Shown here piece after piece: positions 53,389 through 61,664 of a stretch of DNA of 64,000 nucleotides. The notes under the pieces are model-generated. The model did not search any database. It had not been told where the DNA came from and was given only the letters and a program-made list of their open reading frames with translations. The translations under genes were made by a program, and so were the position numbers. Position 1 is the first letter of the stretch. Each line of letters opens with the position of its first letter. The stretch comes from Pelorhabdus rhamnosifermentans (GTDB taxonomy: Bacteria; Bacillota; Negativicutes; UMGS1260). The stretch covers positions 17,765-81,764 of the forward strand of contig NZ_JAHGVE010000022.1 of the NCBI RefSeq assembly GCF_018835585.1, read 5' to 3'.

Positions 53389-54491
53389 GCGTCACCTCGC
53401 AAAGCTAACCCAATGGCGACAGCCATTTGCGGAATAACACGCTCCAAAAACTGTGGATCAAAAGCAGTGGAAGCAGACATAAATGCCAAAGGATTAACCA
53501 TCTCTATCGTTAAATCCATTTGATGCCTAAGCTCAGGCAATAAATTTTTAAGACAAGCCCCGCCACCCATTAAAAAAACTTGGTCAATCATTACTTGATG
53601 ATTTTGTGTAATATAGGAATCAAGTGTTTGCCTTCCTTCAAAAGCCAATTGCACAATAAGCAACTTTAATTCTTGATTAACTTTCGACAATTCTCCTATA
53701 AAATCAGCGGATTGCAAAAAAGCGTTTTTTTTACTTTTTAACATATCAGCCTCATTAAAATCAAGTCCTGTAACCTGCATAATCACTTGAGTAAAGTGCA
53801 TCCCGCCAACCGGAACAATGCGCGTATAAAAAGGCACTCCTTTTTGAAAAATCGTCAATTGAGAAAGCTTCGCACCGATATCTATGACAAAAAAATGACC
53901 ACTTGACGCACCCGAATCTTTTGATTTTTGCAGTACTCGAACGCTGGCCAGAGCTTCTGTTTCAATGGCGACCAATTCAAGTCCGGCGGCTGTCACTGCT
54001 GCAATCAATGGATTAACAATTTCATAAGGCGCAGCTACAAGCAACAGTTCAAACGTCTTTCCATCTTCATTGGACCCAATAATATCAAAATCATAATAAA
54101 AACTGTCGACAGGATAAGGAACGTATTCCTCTAAGCCCCATTTTACAGCTTCCGCTAACTCCTGCTTCGGCATAACGGGCATCGTTATTTCACGAGAAAA
54201 CACGTGACATCCACTCAGTCCCACAACAACCTCTTTGCCAACAGCATAACTCAAGGCCAGGCACTCTCGAATAGTTTGTGTCATCCCATTCACATCAATA
54301 ATATAGCCATCATCCATAATTCCAGTGGGAATCGCCACTCTGCCTAAATTCGTCAAAACAGGTTGCCCACCCTTGCGGTTTACTTGCGCAACTTTCACAA
54401 AGCCTGTGCCAATGTCCAAACCAATCATTTCGTCTGATTTACGAATGAATACATGCTCAAGTTGTCTTACCATCACATCAAAAAGTTTCAT
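53385..54491 (-). CDS. pilM: PilM-like actin-fold type IV pilus assembly ATPase
   Basis: Cytoplasmic actin-like protein that binds PilN and organises the inner-membrane platform. The 368-residue protein has the phosphate-1 loop GLDIGTGFVKVAQV, KQELAEAVKWGLEEYVPYPVD, FVIDIGAKLSQLTIF (phosphate-2) and VFLMGGGACLKNL (adenosine). The frame opens at 54644 over the ComFB gene, but that part has no PilM character; ATG 54491 (MKLFDVM), five bases after the ComFB stop, is the likely start although it has no good ribosome site, suggesting translational coupling. Confidence 0.9.
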   Translation of the reverse strand: MKLFDVMVRQLEHVFIRKSDEMIGLDIGTGFVKVAQVNRKGGQPVLTNLGRVAIPTGIMDDGYIIDVNGMTQTIRECLALSYAVGKEVVVGLSGCHVFSREITMPVMPKQELAEAVKWGLEEYVPYPVDSFYYDFDIIGSNEDGKTFELLLVAAPYEIVNPLIAAVTAAGLELVAIETEALASVRVLQKSKDSGASSGHFFVIDIGAKLSQLTIFQKGVPFYTRIVPVGGMHFTQVIMQVTGLDFNEADMLKSKKNAFLQSADFIGELSKVNQELKLLIVQLAFEGRQTLDSYITQNHQVMIDQVFLMGGGACLKNLLPELRHQMDLTIEMVNPLAFMSASTAFDPQFLERVIPQMAVAIGLALRGDA

Positions 54492-54495
54492 CAAA

Positions 54496-54765
54496 CTATT
54501 TAAAATGATTTGGATTGTTTTCGACAATAGCAATGCCCCGGCTGAGCGCAGCAACAATATCTGTTTTAAATTGAGAATCAAGCATCTGAATGTGCGTAAA
54601 TGCTTCCCCCTTACGACTGACAACATACTGTGGTGGCAGCGCATTTAATGCAATGGCCGCAATATCATATCGGCAGTGTTCACACTGACAAACTTGCGGA
54701 TAGCAGACTAAAATTTCATCCAAAGTCTGCCAAACTAAATCTTCCATATAATTTTTAACAATCAT
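54496..54765 (-). CDS. ComFB-family protein (late competence protein type)
   Basis: An 89-residue cytosolic protein matching the ComFB family: MIVKNYMEDLVWQTLDEIL, then CQCEHCRYDIAAIALNALPPQYVV and a late GEAF. The cysteines (Cys26, Cys28, Cys31 region) are typical and probably bind zinc in Bacillus ComFB. Members in cyanobacteria bind c-di-GMP and control pili and competence. It lies inside the pilus operon, between minor pilin genes and pilM, with AAGGA eight bases before the ATG. A role as signal input to the pilus machine is inference. Confidence 0.88.
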   Translation of the reverse strand: MIVKNYMEDLVWQTLDEILVCYPQVCQCEHCRYDIAAIALNALPPQYVVSRKGEAFTHIQMLDSQFKTDIVAALSRGIAIVENNPNHFK

Positions 54766-54787
54766 CCCATCAATCCTTTCTTAATCA

Positions 54788-55201
54788 TTACTGTACATTG
54801 GCAAAGCTATTCCTAATCCATACTTTTGCCTGAGATCCAGGATAATTTTCGACTGTTGCAGTAAGTTTTTGATGTATTCCGTGATAAATTCCATCAGATG
54901 TAATGCAATAAGTACTACTTGGTTTATCAATTTTAACTATTGCATAGCACTGACCAGAATCATCCAAATTTTCTACTAACGTCTGTTGAAAATTCTGAGA
55001 ATGTACCATTATTTCCGCAAGAGCGACATTAATTCCTGCTTCTGCGGCATAATGAGCCACCTCTTCTTGCTCTGATAAGGCGAGATGATTCATCTCAATC
55101 TGAATTTTACCTGCCAGCCCAGTTGCTAGCAAAGTGAGAAAAAAGATCACAATTAAGATAAATAAAGTAACAGATCCTCGGGATTTTTGTATTGAAATCA
55201 C
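54788..55201 (-). CDS. PilX-like minor pilin or pilus-assembly membrane protein
   Basis: A 137-residue protein with a short basic start (MISIQKSRGSVTL) and one strongly hydrophobic segment (FILIVIFFLTLLATGLAG), then a helix IEMNHLALSEQEEVAHYAAEAGINVAL. This pattern matches PilX_N proteins, which lack the normal prepilin cleavage Glu5. GTG 55201 stands five bases after AGAGG; a TTG at 55228 overlapping the previous stop is the alternative. Fifth of the small pilin genes in the operon. Confidence 0.75.
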   Translation of the reverse strand: MISIQKSRGSVTLFILIVIFFLTLLATGLAGKIQIEMNHLALSEQEEVAHYAAEAGINVALAEIMVHSQNFQQTLVENLDDSGQCYAIVKIDKPSSTYCITSDGIYHGIHQKLTATVENYPGSQAKVWIRNSFANVQ

Positions 55202-55224
55202 ACGAACCTCTTTCTGCAAGAGCT

Positions 55225-55755
55225 TCAATTTTCTAGATAAACACTTGTTGAAAGCGTAAGAAATTGGCTATAGTTCTGATCTGTAACAGTTATCATAACA
55301 TCAACAAGATGAGTGTCATGATGATAAAAGAATTGAAGTTCCTGTAAAGAAGCACTGATCGGATCTGTTACAGGCTGAGCTCCTGCTCCGTTATGTAAAT
55401 CGCGATAAAGCACTGGCAAATACCCGCGCATATAAGTCATAACAAAATTTCGTGACTGAAAAGTAATTGTATCACTGCTACTAATCTGCACGGTTTGCGG
55501 ATCAGCCACACGCAAATCCCGTGTAACCAACTGTAAAGCATAAACGGCCTGCTGTTCAAGATCAAGACGCGTCTTTGCCATATGATAATTTTGAACGGAA
55601 ACATAAACAAAGGACAATACTCCAGATAAAATAACCGTCATCAGTGCCATATAAACAACAAGTTCCACCAAAGTCAAGCCCCTGCCAATCTTAAGCCCTT
55701 TTCTCCATTCCCCCCCTATTTTACGGATGAAGATCACTGCCCTTATTGAGAACAT
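55225..55755 (-). CDS. PilW-like minor prepilin
   Basis: A 176-residue pseudopilin with a type III prepilin signal near residues 25-31, cut expected in GRG|LTLVELVVYMAL, where position 1 is Leu rather than Phe and Glu5 is present. The hydrophobic N-helix is followed by a globular part (LDLEQQAVYALQLVTRDLRVADP), the PilW pattern. It overlaps the preceding gene by 35 bases and has no good ribosome site at ATG 55755; GTG 55737 is another choice. The leader is unusually long either way. Confidence 0.75.
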   Translation of the reverse strand: MFSIRAVIFIRKIGGEWRKGLKIGRGLTLVELVVYMALMTVILSGVLSFVYVSVQNYHMAKTRLDLEQQAVYALQLVTRDLRVADPQTVQISSSDTITFQSRNFVMTYMRGYLPVLYRDLHNGAGAQPVTDPISASLQELQFFYHHDTHLVDVMITVTDQNYSQFLTLSTSVYLEN

Positions 55756-56110
55756 CAGTGAAACAGGTTACAGAGGGACTATTTGGTGAACCTGGCTGTC
55801 TAACAGTCACAGTAACGCGAAAGAGTGACGGATAAGCCGGATGAACAGAAATTTTCGTATGTCTCACAAAAATTTGCTGATCAAGCAAAAGCATTTCATC
55901 AAACTCATTCGTTTCTGCTGTCAGAGTTGCGCTTTTCATTTGTTCCAATTTTTGCTGGACAAAGAACTTTTCAATGAGTGCAGATCGTGAATATTTTGTA
56001 ACCTGAAATAAGGTAACAAAACATTGACCAATCGCAGCGACAGTGACTGTAAGAATAGTCATGGCTACAATGACATCGATGAAAAGGAACCCTCTTTCAT
56101 TCGAAATCAT
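55721..56110 (-). CDS. PilV-like minor prepilin
   Basis: A 129-residue pseudopilin. The leader MISNERG is cut before FLFIDVIVAMTILTVTV; position 5 is Asp instead of the usual Glu, a conservative change. The stop of the upstream FimT-like gene overlaps its ATG by four bases. Size and position between FimT-like and PilW-like genes match PilV. Confidence 0.78.
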   Translation of the reverse strand: MISNERGFLFIDVIVAMTILTVTVAAIGQCFVTLFQVTKYSRSALIEKFFVQQKLEQMKSATLTAETNEFDEMLLLDQQIFVRHTKISVHPAYPSLFRVTVTVRQPGSPNSPSVTCFTDVLNKGSDLHP

Positions 56111-56559
56111 GGGATCGCCCCTTCCTGAAAAGATGGCTGTCGCTCAGTGCGAATACGTCCAGTAGATAAGGCAATAATAATATATTCGATATAATGGGTT
56201 CTTTTATGGCCTGTCAACGCGATCGTATAGCCTGTCATGGGCCAGCCATTGTCATATCTAATCTCACCTAAATCACTGCCAAAAAATATATTACGCGGCA
56301 AATGCACTATTTTGACGAGTTCATTATTGACAAAAACTACATAATGTCCGCTTTCCTCATCATCCCAAAAGTTTAAAACCGCCACTCCATAGCATTCAGA
56401 AAGGCATTGAAGATGATAGATTTCGCTAACCAATTGATGAACCATAAGAGTAAGTTGAAGGTCGCCTTGCTGAGAATAGGAAGGAATACAAATGGAAGCT
56501 AGAATAGCTACAACAGCTAAAACGACGATCAGCTCTATAAAAGTAAAGCCGCAACGCAC
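56107..56559 (-). CDS. FimT/GspH-like minor prepilin
   Basis: A 150-residue pseudopilin with a very short leader, MRCG|FTFIELIVVLAVVAILASI, containing the normal Glu5 and the FTxIELxVVLxxxxIL pattern. The remaining domain fits FimT/GspH (or ComGD) by size. GTG start with GAGGTGAACGGAA upstream. It follows pilD by 11 bases. Confidence 0.8.
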   Translation of the reverse strand: MRCGFTFIELIVVLAVVAILASICIPSYSQQGDLQLTLMVHQLVSEIYHLQCLSECYGVAVLNFWDDEESGHYVVFVNNELVKIVHLPRNIFFGSDLGEIRYDNGWPMTGYTIALTGHKRTHYIEYIIIALSTGRIRTERQPSFQEGAIP

Positions 56560-56570
56560 TTCCGTTCACC

Positions 56571-57323
56571 TCATAAAATACAATTTATGTACCATTGCAA
56601 AAGTTCCTGACCATACAAATAACTCGTCAGTGCTGCCAGGCAAATAAACGGACCAAACGGAATCGGATCTTTTGGCTTTTTTTTGCCTGTAACAAGCAAA
56701 AATGCCCCAACAATACCACCGAGAACAAAAGATAGCAACAACGTTTCTGCCATACCTGTAATTCCCAGCCAAAGGCCTAGTACTGTCGCAAATTTAGCAT
56801 CCCCCATACCCATCCCCCCCCGAGTAACAAGTACAATCAGAAACAGTAATACACCACTGAAAAGAGCTCCAAGCAGCTTGTCCTGCCAGTTGCTAATAGA
56901 AAACTGCAATAAAGTAACTACTAAAGCAACAGCAGCAAAAGGAATCAGTAGCTTATCAAAAATAAGTTTATAATCATAATCAATAAAAGCAATCATAAGC
57001 AAAAAAGCCGTAAATACCCACGCACTGGTTAGTTCCACGGTCCAACCATAAATAACGAAACACAGGCAAAATAAGCTGCTCGTCAAAAGTTCCAACAAGG
57101 GATAGCGCATAGAGATAGCTGCGCCGCAAACACGACAACGCCCTCGCAAGAAAATATAGCTAAACACAGGAACTAAATCAAACACCCCTAGCCGCGTCCC
57201 ACAAACAAAACAGTGCGACGGAGGAACAATTATGGATTGACCCAAAGGCAGTCGATCTATACAAACATTAAGGAAACTCCCCATGATCAAACCAAAAATA
57301 GAAATGCATAAATAGTCTGCCAC
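56571..57323 (-). CDS. pilD: PilD/ComC-like prepilin peptidase and methylase
   Basis: Polytopic GxGD-type aspartic protease of 250 residues that removes prepilin leaders and methylates the new N-terminus. The cytoplasmic N-terminal loop has two CxxC pairs (CFVC, CRVC) as in zinc-containing PilD. The catalytic aspartates lie in FIDYDYKLIFD and GGMGMGDAKFA. About seven membrane segments. GTG start after AGGTGG. It should process the pilin and the minor pilins of the same operon. Confidence 0.93.
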   Translation of the reverse strand: MADYLCISIFGLIMGSFLNVCIDRLPLGQSIIVPPSHCFVCGTRLGVFDLVPVFSYIFLRGRCRVCGAAISMRYPLLELLTSSLFCLCFVIYGWTVELTSAWVFTAFLLMIAFIDYDYKLIFDKLLIPFAAVALVVTLLQFSISNWQDKLLGALFSGVLLFLIVLVTRGGMGMGDAKFATVLGLWLGITGMAETLLLSFVLGGIVGAFLLVTGKKKPKDPIPFGPFICLAALTSYLYGQELLQWYINCIL

Positions 57324-57367
57324 AAAAATTCACCACCTGAAACATAAAAGATAAAAACCAGAATCAA

Positions 57368-57772
57368 CTATTTTATATCTTCAGCATGTAAAGTCCCCAA
57401 TGCAGCGCGCCCTTTTGTTGATCCCGATTGGTCAATGGAATAGTTATCCTGAGGTAAAACAGTACCGGCAGGTGTTGTCCAACCTGCCGATGCTGTAGGA
57501 GAAACAGGAGTTTTAGCAATAAAATCCTCTGTTTCCAAAACAGTCGGATCAGCGGCAATAGCACCCGGGTGATTGGCCGTATACATGACACTCGCACTAT
57601 CTAAAGTACATAAATCAGCCTGAATCTTTGCAACACTGGCTGATTTCGAAGCGGCTTCAAATTTCGGCACTGCAATAGTGGCTAATATCCCAATAATAGC
57701 AATGACAACAAGTAATTCAATTAAGGTAAAGCCTTTTTGATTTTTCTGTTTTTTTCGCAATGAAAACAGCAT
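57368..57772 (-). CDS. pilA: Type IV major pilin (PilA-like)
   Basis: A 134-residue prepilin with a 14-residue basic leader ending QKG, then the canonical mature start FTLIELLVVIAIIGILATIAVP with Glu5. The globular part is short and rich in Ala, Thr and Ser, with one Cys (QADLCTLDSA), like clostridial and Negativicute pilins. ATG follows AAAGGGG. Position after pilC and size make it the likely main subunit; if so the fibre lacks the C-terminal disulfide loop of Pseudomonas pilins. Confidence 0.88.
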   Translation of the reverse strand: MLFSLRKKQKNQKGFTLIELLVVIAIIGILATIAVPKFEAASKSASVAKIQADLCTLDSASVMYTANHPGAIAADPTVLETEDFIAKTPVSPTASAGWTTPAGTVLPQDNYSIDQSGSTKGRAALGTLHAEDIK

Positions 57773-57787
57773 AACAATTTCCCCTTT

Positions 57788-59011
57788 TTAATGAATACTT
57801 CCCATACCTGTTATCACATCAAGCATGGGAATCATAATTGCCAGTACTGTCATACCAATAACTACTCCAATTACTCCAATTATGAGGGGTTCCAACAGTG
57901 TACTTAACCGATTTGTCATATCCTCAACATCACTATCATAAAAATCAGCGACTTTTTCCAGTAAGCTGTCCAGCGCTCCCGTTTCTTCACCCACAGCAAC
58001 CATTTCCACCTCCATGGCCATAAAAACTTTACTTGCACGAAGAGTCCGAGATAAACTGACTCCGTCACGAATTCCTACCTGAGCATCACTTAAAGCCCTC
58101 AGCATACTCGCATGATGAACCGTCTTTTTTGCCACCTCCAAAGCTGTAATTAAAGGAACACCGCCTTTAAGCAAGGTACTTAATGTACGAGTAAAACGTG
58201 CAATAGCAACTTTACGCCACAATGAACCAAATACAGGTATTTTCATCATCCATTCATCAAAGAAGAGATGAATTTGGGGTATATCAAGAAAAATCCTAAG
58301 TAAAATCGCCCCCATAAAAAATCCTAACAGCACTGCTACTCCATCATGATATAAAAAGTTGCTAAAGACAAGTAAAACCTTTGTCAAAATAGGCAATTCC
58401 ATATGCATTTCATCAAACATGCGCATAAACGTTGGCAGTACAAAGGTCAAAATAAAGGTGACAGATAACCCCGCCATAGTTAGAACAACAACTGGGTAAA
58501 CCATGGCTGACTTGATTTTTTCATTCAGTTTATATTCCTTGTCAAACTGCACAGCCAGACGTGCAAGAACTTGATCAAGCACTCCGCCGACTTCGCCCAC
58601 TTCTACCATAGTTGTCATAATAATCGGAAAAATTCGGTCATGCAAAGCCATAGATCTTGAAAGGGATTCCCCTTCTTGTACAGATTGATAAATTGCGGCA
58701 AGAGCTGTTTTTAACTTCTCGTTTTGCGACTGTTCCATTAAGATCTGAAGGCTCGTCATAAGCGACAGTCCTGCATTAATCATAGTAGAAAACTGTCGGC
58801 AAAAGAGTGCCAATTCCTTGAGACCTACTTTATGATAATTTTTTAATAAACTATCTACTATAATGAATTTCTTCTCAGTCACAATTTTGGTTACATAATA
58901 ACCCTTTGCACGAACAGTTCCCGCCGCAGCCCCTTGCGTTTCAGCAATAACCTGCCCCGTAATAACAAGTCCCTGTGCGTCTCTCGCCCGATAAAGAAAC
59001 TTTGTAGACAA
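57788..59011 (-). CDS. pilC: PilC, type IV pilus inner-membrane platform protein
   Basis: A 407-residue polytopic core protein of the GspF family on which PilB and PilT act. Two repeated cytoplasmic domains are visible: LALFCRQFSTMINAGLSL and ARFTRTLSTLLKGGVPLI, each followed by hydrophobic segments, with a third at the C-terminus. TTG 59011, eight bases after GGAG, gives MSTKFLYRARDAQG, which fits the usual start; an ATG at 59032 would add seven residues but has a poor ribosome site. Confidence 0.9.
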   Translation of the reverse strand: MSTKFLYRARDAQGLVITGQVIAETQGAAAGTVRAKGYYVTKIVTEKKFIIVDSLLKNYHKVGLKELALFCRQFSTMINAGLSLMTSLQILMEQSQNEKLKTALAAIYQSVQEGESLSRSMALHDRIFPIIMTTMVEVGEVGGVLDQVLARLAVQFDKEYKLNEKIKSAMVYPVVVLTMAGLSVTFILTFVLPTFMRMFDEMHMELPILTKVLLVFSNFLYHDGVAVLLGFFMGAILLRIFLDIPQIHLFFDEWMMKIPVFGSLWRKVAIARFTRTLSTLLKGGVPLITALEVAKKTVHHASMLRALSDAQVGIRDGVSLSRTLRASKVFMAMEVEMVAVGEETGALDSLLEKVADFYDSDVEDMTNRLSTLLEPLIIGVIGVVIGMTVLAIMIPMLDVITGMGSIH

Positions 59012-59049
59012 AATTACATCTCCATTCGTCATTATTCTTTAGGAGAATA

Positions 59050-60105
59050 TTATCTGTTGAACATACGTACCCATGTTTCGGGATCACTGGCCCTAGCTTT
59101 TACTTCATCGAGAGTCACAACACCGCTGCGATAGAGTCTTGCCAAATCCATATCCATAGACTGCATCCCTGTTTTGCCACTTGTCTGAATAACCGAAAGA
59201 ATTTGATGCGTCTTACCTTCACGAATCAAACTGCGTACAGCGGGTGTAGCCAATAAAATTTCCAGTGCAACCACCCGGCCATTCTTGTCAATCGTCGGCA
59301 ACAACTGTTGAGAAATGACGGCCTGCAAGACAAGCGATAGTTGGTTACGAATCTGTTGTTGCTGATAAGGAGGAAACCCATCAATCATCCGATCAAGCGT
59401 TTGAGATGTATCACTTGTATGTAGCGTAGCAAATACAAGATGACCTGTTTCCGCAGCCGTCATAACTGTGGTCATTGTTTCCATATCACGCATTTCACCA
59501 ACAGAAATTACATCGGGATCTTCACGCAATGCAGCACGTAGAGCTCTAGGAAACGAAGGCGTATCACGATAAATTTGCCTTTGATGTACAATACTTCTAC
59601 AAGGTTTATGAAGATATTCTATGGGATCTTCTAGTGTAATAATATGAACAGCTCGCTCAGTATTAATAAAATGGATAAGTGCAGCAAGTGTCGTTGATTT
59701 TCCACTTCCAGTAGGCCCCGTGACAAGCACAAGGCCCCGTGACAGTCGTGTTAGATTAGCCAGACTAACAGGAAGACCCAGCTCATGTAATGTCGGAACA
59801 TTTTCATCAATTGTCCGAATCGCCAGCGCTATTGTTCCTCGTTGTTGAAAAACATGGACTCGAAACCGACTAAGGCCCTCAATGACATAGGAAAAATCAA
59901 GCTCCCCCTGCTTTTTGAATAATTTGAGTTGTTCTTCAGAAATAAGATCTGCGACAAATTTTTCTGTATCGGCAGCTGTCAATACAGAAAACTCCAATTT
60001 CATCAATTGCCCATGAAGTCGAATCATCGGAGAAATTCCCTCTGTCAAATGTAAATCAGAAGCTTTTTTAACTACTGCCGCCTTTAGCAAATCATCGATA
60101 CACAT
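59050..60105 (-). CDS. pilT: PilT, type IV pilus retraction ATPase
   Basis: Hexameric motor ATPase of 351 residues that depolymerises the pilus. N-terminal KKASDLHLTEG, Walker A GPTGSGKSTTLAALI near residues 124-136, Asp box LEDPIEYLHKP, Walker B DPDVISVGEMRD and His box GHLVFATLHTSD. The C-terminal segment is normal in length, so it is not a minor ATPase such as PilU by sequence alone. ATG 60105 stands eight bases after AAAGGAG. Presence of PilT implies retraction, so twitching or DNA uptake is expected. Confidence 0.94.
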   Translation of the reverse strand: MCIDDLLKAAVVKKASDLHLTEGISPMIRLHGQLMKLEFSVLTAADTEKFVADLISEEQLKLFKKQGELDFSYVIEGLSRFRVHVFQQRGTIALAIRTIDENVPTLHELGLPVSLANLTRLSRGLVLVTGPTGSGKSTTLAALIHFINTERAVHIITLEDPIEYLHKPCRSIVHQRQIYRDTPSFPRALRAALREDPDVISVGEMRDMETMTTVMTAAETGHLVFATLHTSDTSQTLDRMIDGFPPYQQQQIRNQLSLVLQAVISQQLLPTIDKNGRVVALEILLATPAVRSLIREGKTHQILSVIQTSGKTGMQSMDMDLARLYRSGVVTLDEVKARASDPETWVRMFNR

Positions 60106-60128
60106 GTTGATCACTCCTTTGATCAGCC

Positions 60129-61664
60129 CTAGGATTCAGAAAAAGTAAGACGCATCACTTCCTCTACTGTCGTAAAGCCCGCAAGAGCTTTGCTCATGCC
60201 ATCCTCACGTATCCGGATCATCCCCTGACTTACAGCAATCATCGCCAATTCATCCGTAGACGCTCGACGATGAATGGCCTCTCTCATTTCCTGTGAGATC
60301 ATCATTACTTCATGCACGGCAATGCGGCCTTTATAGCCTGTATGCCCACAGCGAACACAGCCTTCCCCTTTATAAAGTATTGTATTTTCCTCAAGGTTTC
60401 TATCAGGAAAAAGTCCTTCTCGCAAACCAGACTTTAAGGCATAAGTCTTTTTACAACCCGGACAAATAGAACGCACAAGTCGTTGGGCTACAACCCCCAG
60501 AACCGAGGCCGTAATTAGAAAAGGTTCAACCCCCATATCGATCAAGCGAGTAATAGCACCCGGCGCATCATTTGTATGAAGTGTACTCAAAACCAAATGA
60601 CCTGTCAAAGCAGCTCGAATGGCAAGTTCGGCTGTTTCAGCATCACGAATTTCTCCCACCATGACAATATTAGGATCTTGCCGCAAGATCGACCGCAAGC
60701 CAGATGCAAAGGACAATCCCGCTTTAGGATTTACCTGCACTTGATTAACGCCATCGAGCTGATACTCCACAGGATCTTCTACTGTAATGACATTTTTACC
60801 TGGAACACTCAGTTCAGTGAGTGTAGAATAAAGGGTCGTTGTTTTTCCTGAACCAGTTGGTCCGGTAATGAGAATTATCCCATAAGGCTGGCGATAAATT
60901 TTTTCATAATAGAAAAAATTTTTTTTTGAAAAACCCAATTCCTGAATAGCTAGCCGAATCGCTGCTTTATCTAATATTCTTATAGCCACTTTTTCACCAC
61001 AAATGGTTGGCAAGGTAGAAACACGCAAATCAACCTGCCTATCCGGCTCTATCATTGTAATCCGACCATCTTGAGGAATACGTTTTTCCGCAATGTCCAT
61101 CTCGCTCATAATTTTGATACGCGAAATAAGCGCTGCATGTAGATATAAAGGAAGCTCAAGAACTTGACGCAAAATACCATCAATACGATAACGAACACGA
61201 ACATGATTTTTCAAGGGTTCAATATGTATATCACTGGCCAAATCCTTGACTGCTTCACTAATAATAGAATTGACAATACTAATCACAGGCGTATCATCAG
61301 AAGTTTCCACTTCAACCAAAGAAACGCTATCTTCTTTGATCACTTGCTTTACTGCTTTTTTTACAAGTTCATGCACACCATAGGATTGTTCAATAGTCCG
61401 CTTAATATCGCACTCACTAGCCATAACAACATCCACATGGCAACCTGATGCTAGCCTCACATCATCAACAGCAAACATATTGGTCGGATCAACCATAGCA
61501 AGTGTAAGCCGCTTGCCCTCTTTTCGGATGGGGACAACGTGATAACGTTCAGCTAGAGAAATAGGAATTAGACTCGCTACTTCAAGCGGTACATCAATAG
61601 AAGATAAATTTATATGAGGCACCTCAAGCAATAAATCGCCTAAGCATTTTCTATTATTATCCAT
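60129..61664 (-). CDS. pilB: PilB, type IV pilus extension ATPase with shortened N-domain
   Basis: Hexameric assembly ATPase of 511 residues. Walker A GPTGSGKTTTLYST near residue 268, Asp box VEDPVEYQLDGVNQVQ, Walker B DPNIVMVGEIRDAET, His box LVLSTLHTND and a C-terminal tetracysteine zinc site (CPGC and CVRC). The N-terminus starts MDNNRKCLGDLLLEVPHINL, which matches only the second half of the MshEN-type N-domain; family members usually have about 50 more residues in front. No start codon upstream can restore them. First gene of the pilus operon. Confidence 0.94.
   Translation of the reverse strand: MDNNRKCLGDLLLEVPHINLSSIDVPLEVASLIPISLAERYHVVPIRKEGKRLTLAMVDPTNMFAVDDVRLASGCHVDVVMASECDIKRTIEQSYGVHELVKKAVKQVIKEDSVSLVEVETSDDTPVISIVNSIISEAVKDLASDIHIEPLKNHVRVRYRIDGILRQVLELPLYLHAALISRIKIMSEMDIAEKRIPQDGRITMIEPDRQVDLRVSTLPTICGEKVAIRILDKAAIRLAIQELGFSKKNFFYYEKIYRQPYGIILITGPTGSGKTTTLYSTLTELSVPGKNVITVEDPVEYQLDGVNQVQVNPKAGLSFASGLRSILRQDPNIVMVGEIRDAETAELAIRAALTGHLVLSTLHTNDAPGAITRLIDMGVEPFLITASVLGVVAQRLVRSICPGCKKTYALKSGLREGLFPDRNLEENTILYKGEGCVRCGHTGYKGRIAVHEVMMISQEMREAIHRRASTDELAMIAVSQGMIRIREDGMSKALAGFTTVEEVMRLTFSES

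Noticed and set aside
54492..54644. Long N-terminal extension of PilM
   Set aside because: It overlaps the ComFB gene in another frame and lacks actin-fold similarity; ATG 54491 fits the family length.
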